A DNA stretch of 8,288 bases from Microcaldota archaeon (GTDB lineage: Archaea; Micrarchaeota; Micrarchaeia; Anstonellales; J096). The position numbers and the translations under genes are program-made. Where the stretch lies: NCBI GenBank assembly GCA_026396375.1, contig JAPLWW010000038.1, positions 1 to 8,288 on the forward strand. Direction: 5' to 3'. The notes under the pieces are model-generated. The model was not told the DNA's origin, did not search any database, and saw nothing but the letters and a program-made list of their open reading frames with translations. Of the stretch, positions 5,277 through 8,288 are shown piece after piece; the first letter of the stretch is position 1; every line of letters starts with the position of its first letter.

Positions 5277-5295
5277 TTCTTTTTAGAAAAAAGAA
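5277..5295. repeat. 8-bp T-rich hairpin, second member of the family
   Basis: TTCTTTTT (5277-5284) and AAAAAGAA (5288-5295) enclose the loop AGA, preceded by ACCC. It lies about 65 bp before the ankyrin-repeat gene. The spacer 5193-5330 otherwise holds only A-rich sequence and one GC-rich island (5242-5251); I see no gene in it on either strand. Confidence 0.65.
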
Positions 5296-5331
5296 AAACT
5301 ATATTAGATAACAAAAATGGTTTCAGCTTAA

Positions 5332-5339
5332 TTTTTATT
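5332..5339 (+). promoter_or_regulatory. TATA box for the ankyrin-repeat gene
   Basis: TTTTTATT centred at 5335.5 is 26.5 nt before ATG 5362. This matches the spacing seen at the other leaderless genes and points to ATG 5362 rather than the in-frame TTG at 5344, which would lie only 8.5 nt from the box. Confidence 0.6.
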
Positions 5340-5361
5340 CCCTTTGCCTCTCAAGAAATGC

Positions 5362-5916
5362 ATGCAGCAAAGGAAGCCGCTCAAGAAAAATCTTCAGGCA
5401 AGGAAACAATCCAAACCCAAAGCTGACATCCTGCCAAGCGAGAGGCCGATACCCTACGTAGATCGGCAGCAGCTCAACAAGGCGCTTTTCCATGCATCTC
5501 TGACACGCAATAATGCTGAAATAATGAGGCTCATAAAGGCAGGAGCCGGCATTGATGCAACGGACAAAAAGGGCAGGACAGCTCTCATGTACGCTGCACA
5601 CGACGGAAACATTGAAATCTGCAAGTTTCTTCTTGAAAAGAACGCAAATGTCACTGCAGGGGACAATCGCGGCAAGACAGTTCTTATGTACGCTGCAAAC
5701 GGCGGGCACACGGAAACCTGCGGGTTTCTCCTTGAACACGATGCAAATGCCATGGCAAAAGACAATAATGACTGGACTGCATTCAAGTACGCCTCATTCA
5801 TGGATCGCACTAAAACAGCCAAATTCCTCAAATCAATGGAATTGCTTGAGGCGGCATTTGGAAATAAAACGGCAATTGCCATTTTGAAATCCTTCGGCAA
5901 GTGCGTTTCCTCCTGA
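5362..5916 (+). CDS. Small ankyrin-repeat protein
   Basis: This 184-residue soluble protein has a basic, probably unstructured N-terminus (1-35, rich in Lys, Arg, Gln) followed by ankyrin repeats. Repeat 1 is degenerate (about 38-68). Repeats 2 and 3 (70-102, 103-135) carry the consensus G-[RK]-T-x-L-M-Y-A-A and E-x-C-x-FLL-E-x-x-A-N. Repeat 4 (about 136-158) is partial, with WTAFKYA. A C-terminal helix caps the stack. Ankyrin stacks bind other proteins; the partner is unknown. Repeats 2 and 3 are close at the DNA level, offset by exactly 99 bp (5578 versus 5677), so the array has grown recently. The start is chosen from promoter spacing; TTG 5344 would add six residues. Ankyrin genes are common in symbiotic lineages, but that alone does not show a host-associated life. 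Confidence 0.88.
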   Translation: MQQRKPLKKNLQARKQSKPKADILPSERPIPYVDRQQLNKALFHASLTRNNAEIMRLIKAGAGIDATDKKGRTALMYAAHDGNIEICKFLLEKNANVTAGDNRGKTVLMYAANGGHTETCGFLLEHDANAMAKDNNDWTAFKYASFMDRTKTAKFLKSMELLEAAFGNKTAIAILKSFGKCVSS

Positions 5917-5978
5917 CTAATCCCTTTCCAGCTATTGGCGTTGCGGCCAAATCTGGATAACAGGCATCTCGATTAAGG

Positions 5979-5987
5979 TTAAAAATA
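5979..5987 (+). promoter_or_regulatory. TATA box for the gene at 6011
   Basis: TTAAAAATA centred at 5983 lies 28 nt before ATG 6011, again predicting a leaderless mRNA. No Shine-Dalgarno is present before the start codon. Confidence 0.6.
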
Positions 5988-6010
5988 CTATCCTTCAATA
6001 TATAGCTTAT

Positions 6011-6814
6011 ATGGGAGACATGGATTTCTTCGTTGATTACATCTACAGGAAGCACAAGGACGAGTTGACAGATAGGGAAAATCCTGAAGACGAGAAAGTG
6101 ACAAAAGAAAGGATAGAGCTCTTCTTAAATAAGCAGAGAAAGGCGGTGGAAAGCGCGAACTTCAACATTACAGGCAAGCGCGAGCCTCCCAAAAGGGGAG
6201 ATCATGCAAGCAACGCATACAGCCAGCTGGACAAGGTATTTGTCGACAACGGCAGGAGCATGATCAATGAAGTCATTAATACCAAGACACAATCAGAGCT
6301 TGCGGAAATTGCAAAAGCCAATAAAGATGCAGAAGAAGCCGAGAAGGCGGAGGCGGAAAAGCCCAAGCTTTCCGCAAGGACAATCCCCAAGCCGATGTTC
6401 TCAGACCTGTCAGCACTGGGCCAGGGAGCTAGCGTTCAGAAGTCAAACAAGGACCTTTCCAATCTCGCGGACGAGTACAAAAGCAAAGGATATGATGCAG
6501 AAGCCCAGCCCCATTTTTCAGAGTCAGGAAACTTGTCCATGAGCGTTGTTGTGAACAAGGGAAACGATGGAATTGCAAAGATATCAAACAAGGAGGACGG
6601 CAGCTTCCAGGTAACCGATCTGACTGCGCGGGCCTCTGAGATAAGCGGCGCCATGAACAAAACGCAGGCAGAAATGAAACCCGCAACAGCGTCATTCGGC
6701 ACTTTCAGCGAGGCCAAGAAATTTCTTGATGAAACGGTGAAAAGGAATACCGATACCCTTGAAACCCAGCAGAAAAAGCCTGAGCAGAAAAAGCCCGATA
6801 AGATCACAGGCTAG
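6011..6814 (+). CDS. Charged protein of unknown function with central coiled-coil
   Basis: This 267-residue soluble protein has no signal peptide, membrane segment or cysteine. I do not recognise it. Residues 1-60 look helical and charged. Residues 95-122 form an Ala/Glu/Lys-rich stretch (AEEAEKAEAE region) likely to be a single helix or coiled coil. A Pro/Ser-rich linker follows, then residues 145-215 with alternating beta-like segments (LSMSVVV, GSFQVTDL). Another helix (FSEAKKFLDETVK) precedes a Lys/Gln/Pro tail in which QKKPEQKKPDK repeats a four- to five-residue unit. Codon use matches its neighbours, so it is probably native. The start is set by the TATA box 28 nt upstream. It ends 42 bases before the NMD3-like gene, which has its own promoter, so the two need not be co-transcribed. 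Confidence 0.8.
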   Translation: MGDMDFFVDYIYRKHKDELTDRENPEDEKVTKERIELFLNKQRKAVESANFNITGKREPPKRGDHASNAYSQLDKVFVDNGRSMINEVINTKTQSELAEIAKANKDAEEAEKAEAEKPKLSARTIPKPMFSDLSALGQGASVQKSNKDLSNLADEYKSKGYDAEAQPHFSESGNLSMSVVVNKGNDGIAKISNKEDGSFQVTDLTARASEISGAMNKTQAEMKPATASFGTFSEAKKFLDETVKRNTDTLETQQKKPEQKKPDKITG

Positions 6815-6825
6815 GAAAAATCAGT

Positions 6826-6835
6826 CTTTTTATAC
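6826..6835 (+). promoter_or_regulatory. TATA box for the NMD3-like gene
   Basis: CTTTTTATAC centred at 6830.5 is 26.5 nt before ATG 6857. The ten bases are identical to nine of ten positions of the toxin-antitoxin promoter read on the minus strand at 8027-8036 (GTTTTTATAC). Confidence 0.7.
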
Positions 6836-6856
6836 TCTTTCCTTTATCCCCATGTT

Positions 6857-7495
6857 ATGGCAAGCATAGACAACTGCATAAAATGCGGGGCAAAGAAGGG
6901 CTCAAAGCCATTCATAGGATTGCTCTGCATTGACTGCTACACTCCCAAGATAGAGGTTCCAAGCTCGCTGTCCTTCGAGTTCTGCGGAAAGTGCAATAAG
7001 GTCCAGCAGGGCAGGGACTGGAAAAACATAAGCTGGAAGGAGCTTGGGGACCAGTTCGGGAGGAAGATAAAGGGAAAGGACGCGCTTGATTCCTATGTTG
7101 ACATTGAAAAGTCAGAGGCGGTTGTCAATCTCCAGACAGACCAGGGAAAGTTCCCGCTCAAGTTCCCATTAAGGATAAACAAATTGAAGGGCCTTTGCGA
7201 CGACTGCAGGAAGATGTCAGGGGGATATTTCGAGGCAATAATCCAGCTCAGGGGAAGGCCCGAAAGGGTAAGGAGATGGAAAAAGGAGCTTTCCGAAGAG
7301 CTTGTCAAATACACGTTCATAGCCGGGATCGAGGATCTCAAGGAAGGGGTGGACATCAAGGTGGGCTCATCAAAGCAGGCATTATCCCTGATAAAGGACC
7401 TTGGGCTCAGCGACTATAAGATAAGCAAGAAGCTCTGGGGATTAAAGCAGGGAAAGAGGGTCTATAGGACAACCTTTGCCTTGAGGTTCGACTAG
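6857..7495 (+). CDS. NMD3-family ribosome-assembly protein
   Basis: This 212-residue protein matches archaeal relatives of NMD3, the adaptor that in eukaryotes binds the joining face of the 60S subunit and carries it out of the nucleus. In archaea a role in late 50S assembly is assumed but not well established. Four CxxC knuckles are visible: C7/C10, C24/C27, C43/C46 and C114/C117, enough for two zinc sites. The segment CRKMSGGYFEAIIQLRG (117-133) is the family hallmark. Basic and alpha/beta segments follow, ending in the strand TTFALRF. It has only the N-terminal NMD3 zinc and core part and lacks the long C-terminal extensions of eukaryotic forms. The gene is leaderless by promoter spacing. 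An ATG at 6852 is out of frame. Confidence 0.9.
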   Translation: MASIDNCIKCGAKKGSKPFIGLLCIDCYTPKIEVPSSLSFEFCGKCNKVQQGRDWKNISWKELGDQFGRKIKGKDALDSYVDIEKSEAVVNLQTDQGKFPLKFPLRINKLKGLCDDCRKMSGGYFEAIIQLRGRPERVRRWKKELSEELVKYTFIAGIEDLKEGVDIKVGSSKQALSLIKDLGLSDYKISKKLWGLKQGKRVYRTTFALRFD

Positions 7496-7508
7496 ATTCT
7501 GTCAAAAG

Positions 7509-7535
7509 AGGTTCAGGGTCTCAACCTTTCTTTCT
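7509..7535 (+). terminator. Hairpin with T-rich tail after the NMD3-like gene
   Basis: AGGTT (7509-7513) pairs with AACCT (7523-7527) around a 9-base loop, followed by TTCTTTCT. It fills the 38-bp gap between the convergent NMD3-like and toxin genes. The stem is short, so the T-rich tract may matter more than the hairpin. Confidence 0.4.
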
Positions 7536-7785
7536 AGTCATAAATGTTTTTCCTGTGCCCTATCTTGAGAACAAGGATCATCAGCCTTTCCTTCTCCATG
7601 TCGAAAATAACCCTGTAGTCTCCTACCCTGAATCTGTATCCGCGCATTCCAGTAAGCTTCTTTATGTCGCATGATTCAGGCCTGATCCTCAACCTCTCCA
7701 ACGCAGTAATTATCCTTTCCCTGATGTCCTTTTCTAGCTTTTCCAGCTGTTTAAGGGCTTCAGGGGAGTATATCAGCTCGTACAT
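7534..7785 (-). CDS. relE: RelE/ParE-type toxin
   Basis: This 83-residue basic protein has the compact RelE fold: helical N-terminal half (residues 8-35), then KLTGMRGYRFRVGDYRVIF (43-61) with Arg51, Arg53 and Arg58, and the C-terminal strand plus IGHRKNIYD (75-83) with His77, Arg78 and Tyr82. In RelE family toxins such conserved basic and tyrosine residues cut mRNA in the ribosomal A site; in ParE-like relatives the target is gyrase. The motif GDYRVIF and the terminal HR-x-x-IY favour an mRNA-interferase type, but the split from other subfamilies is not certain. All motif residues are present, so it is probably intact. The ATG directly follows the antitoxin stop (TGAATG), so it is made only with the antitoxin. 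Confidence 0.9.
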   Translation of the reverse strand: MYELIYSPEALKQLEKLEKDIRERIITALERLRIRPESCDIKKLTGMRGYRFRVGDYRVIFDMEKERLMILVLKIGHRKNIYD

Positions 7786-8004
7786 TCAGAAACCCAGTCT
7801 CTTTTTCACCTGCTCGTGAGTGTAGAATTTCCCTGCCTTTATGTCTTTCCTTGCCTGCTCAATATCCTTCTTTGTCTCTTCATTTAGCTCCAAGGAGTCC
7901 TCCACCAGGTTCCAGATAACTTCTTCATAGCTTTCCTTGTCATATTGCTTCCTCTTCTTTAAGGTTCTTACAAGGTCTTCGCTTACCTGTATTGTTGTTG
8001 CCAT
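7786..8004 (-). CDS. relB: RelB-like antitoxin with ribbon-helix-helix-type N-terminus
   Basis: This 72-residue protein is the upstream partner of the RelE-type toxin. Residues 3-36 (TTIQVSEDLVRTL, then SYEEVIWNLVE) fit the strand-helix-helix plan of DNA-binding antitoxins of VapB/RelB type. The charged C-terminal part (42-72), ending in GKFYTHEQVKKRLGF, resembles the toxin-wrapping tail seen in archaeal RelB-like proteins. By family behaviour it would neutralise the toxin and, as a dimer, repress its own promoter. The start codon is 27.5 nt from a TATA box, so the mRNA is probably leaderless. Between box and start lies TATATAA-type sequence and ATTGCCAAT, a 9-base inverted repeat that might be the operator. 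Confidence 0.88.
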   Translation of the reverse strand: MATTIQVSEDLVRTLKKRKQYDKESYEEVIWNLVEDSLELNEETKKDIEQARKDIKAGKFYTHEQVKKRLGF

Positions 8005-8016
8005 AGTGACTATATA

Positions 8017-8025
8017 ATTGGCAAT
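8017..8025. promoter_or_regulatory. Possible operator ATTGGCAAT of the toxin-antitoxin unit
   Basis: ATTG-G-CAAT is a perfect 4-bp inverted repeat around one base, placed between the TATA box (8027-8036) and the antitoxin start codon (8004). A dimeric antitoxin bound here would block polymerase. The palindrome is short, so this is a suggestion only. Confidence 0.35.
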
Positions 8026-8026
8026 A

Positions 8027-8036
8027 GTATAAAAAC
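8027..8036 (-). promoter_or_regulatory. TATA box of the toxin-antitoxin unit
   Basis: On the minus strand this reads GTTTTTATAC, centred 27.5 nt before ATG 8004. It predicts transcription from the start codon itself and drives both antitoxin and toxin. Confidence 0.7.
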
Positions 8037-8103
8037 GTTCTGGTTTCTTATCTTTATAATCGAATATTGCGTCCAGAACTGGCTTTTTGCATTTGGCAAG
8101 CCC

Positions 8104-8122
8104 CTTTTCTTAGAAAGAAAAG
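8104..8122. repeat. 8-bp T-rich hairpin, third member of the family
   Basis: CTTTTCTT (8104-8111) and AAGAAAAG (8115-8122) enclose AGA and are preceded on the + strand by AGCCC. It begins three bases after the stop of the partial minus-strand gene, where it could act as a terminator. Relative to transcription it is flipped compared with the copy behind the tRNA. The stretch 8037-8103 shows no gene. Confidence 0.65.
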
Positions 8123-8125
8123 TAA

Positions 8126-8288
8126 TTATTCTTTTGCCTCAGCCCAAAGCTCGCAGAATAGCTTTCTGTAATCGCTTGCCATCTGCATTGAACGCACGAG
8201 CACGCATATGGGCTTGTCAGCAAGGTGCATGAACAGTACGTAATCGTTGAGTATGTTTATCCCTTCAGGACAGATTTTGATAAACTTC
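8126..8288 (-). CDS. C-terminal end of an unidentified protein (5' part outside window)
   Basis: Reading the minus strand from base 8287 gives 53 residues and a TAA stop at 8126-8128. The frame has no stop up to the window edge, while the two other minus frames are interrupted. The segment runs from INILNDYVLFMHLADKP through a strand (ICVLV) to an amphipathic helix with DYRKLFCELWAEAKE. A closing strand plus helix with F-x-x-LW-x-x-A resembles the end of effector domains in TrmB-type archaeal transcription regulators. That is only a shape-level resemblance on a short piece. It points in the same direction as the toxin-antitoxin unit, but a 121-bp gap with its own promoter separates them. Confidence 0.65.
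   Translation of the reverse strand, partial: KFIKICPEGINILNDYVLFMHLADKPICVLVRSMQMASDYRKLFCELWAEAKE

Noticed and set aside
5075..5314. Minus-strand frame with GGGSNPRPL and FLFSKKKG stretches
   Set aside because: It runs antisense through the tRNA and the T-rich hairpins; GGGSNPRPL is the well-known false peptide from antisense T-arms.
5344..5361. TTG 5344 as start of the ankyrin gene
   Set aside because: It lies only 8.5 nt from the TATA box; ATG 5362 is at 26.5 nt as in the other genes.
5335..5900. Minus-strand frames of 134 and 148 residues opposite the ankyrin gene
   Set aside because: The + strand encodes a clear ankyrin array. The antisense frames are its mirror and lack any motif.
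1..8288. Insertion sequence, integrase or prophage genes
   Set aside because: No transposase or recombinase motif, terminal inverted repeats with target duplication, or phage structural gene is seen. The T-rich hairpins lack any coding partner.

Overview
The window looks like a piece of chromosome from an archaeon. Several independent signs agree: a type 2 isopentenyl-diphosphate isomerase (the isomerase of the archaeal mevalonate route), an NMD3-family zinc protein, a CAU-anticodon tRNA interrupted by an intron with a canonical bulge-helix-bulge splice site, TATA boxes centred 26-28 nt upstream of start codons (leaderless mRNAs), and secreted lipoproteins with a GCI/D-E type lipobox. Arginine is written mostly with AGG/AGA. 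I cannot place it in a phylum from sequence alone. The small, densely packed and partly unrecognisable gene content would fit an uncultured lineage with a compact genome.

Left part (1-1777, + strand): the C-terminal half of isopentenyl-diphosphate isomerase is followed one base later by a 437-residue glycosylation-rich surface lipoprotein with features of the heparinase II/III-like (toroid plus beta-sandwich) fold. Converging on it from the minus strand (2417-1791) is a two-gene unit: a 75-residue zinc-ribbon protein and a minimal nucleotidyltransferase, joined by an abutting stop-start. A 67-bp divergent promoter region (2418-2484) separates this unit from a plus-strand pair. That pair encodes a lipoprotein made of ten 26-residue four-cysteine repeats and a VTT/DedA-like membrane protein whose start codon overlaps its stop.

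Middle part (3879-6814): three plus-strand genes, each with its own leaderless promoter, encode a helical orphan protein with a recent tandem duplication, a small ankyrin-repeat protein, and a charged orphan protein. Between the first two lie the intron-containing tRNA and an A/T-rich spacer with two long hairpins. The tRNA intron carries a perfect 10-nt antisense copy of its own anticodon loop, which would compete with the splice-site fold.

Right part (6815-8288): the NMD3-like ribosome-assembly protein faces a minus-strand RelB/RelE-type toxin-antitoxin pair with a leaderless promoter. Beyond it is the C-terminal end of another minus-strand gene that runs off the window. A third hairpin of the same family as those behind the tRNA sits just after its stop codon.

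There is no CRISPR array, transposase or integrase. The observations most worth following are the tRNA intron's antisense element, the ten-repeat cysteine-rich lipoprotein coupled to a membrane protein, the zinc-ribbon/nucleotidyltransferase pair, the very regular leaderless promoter spacing, and the dispersed CCC-TTTCTTTTT hairpin family.
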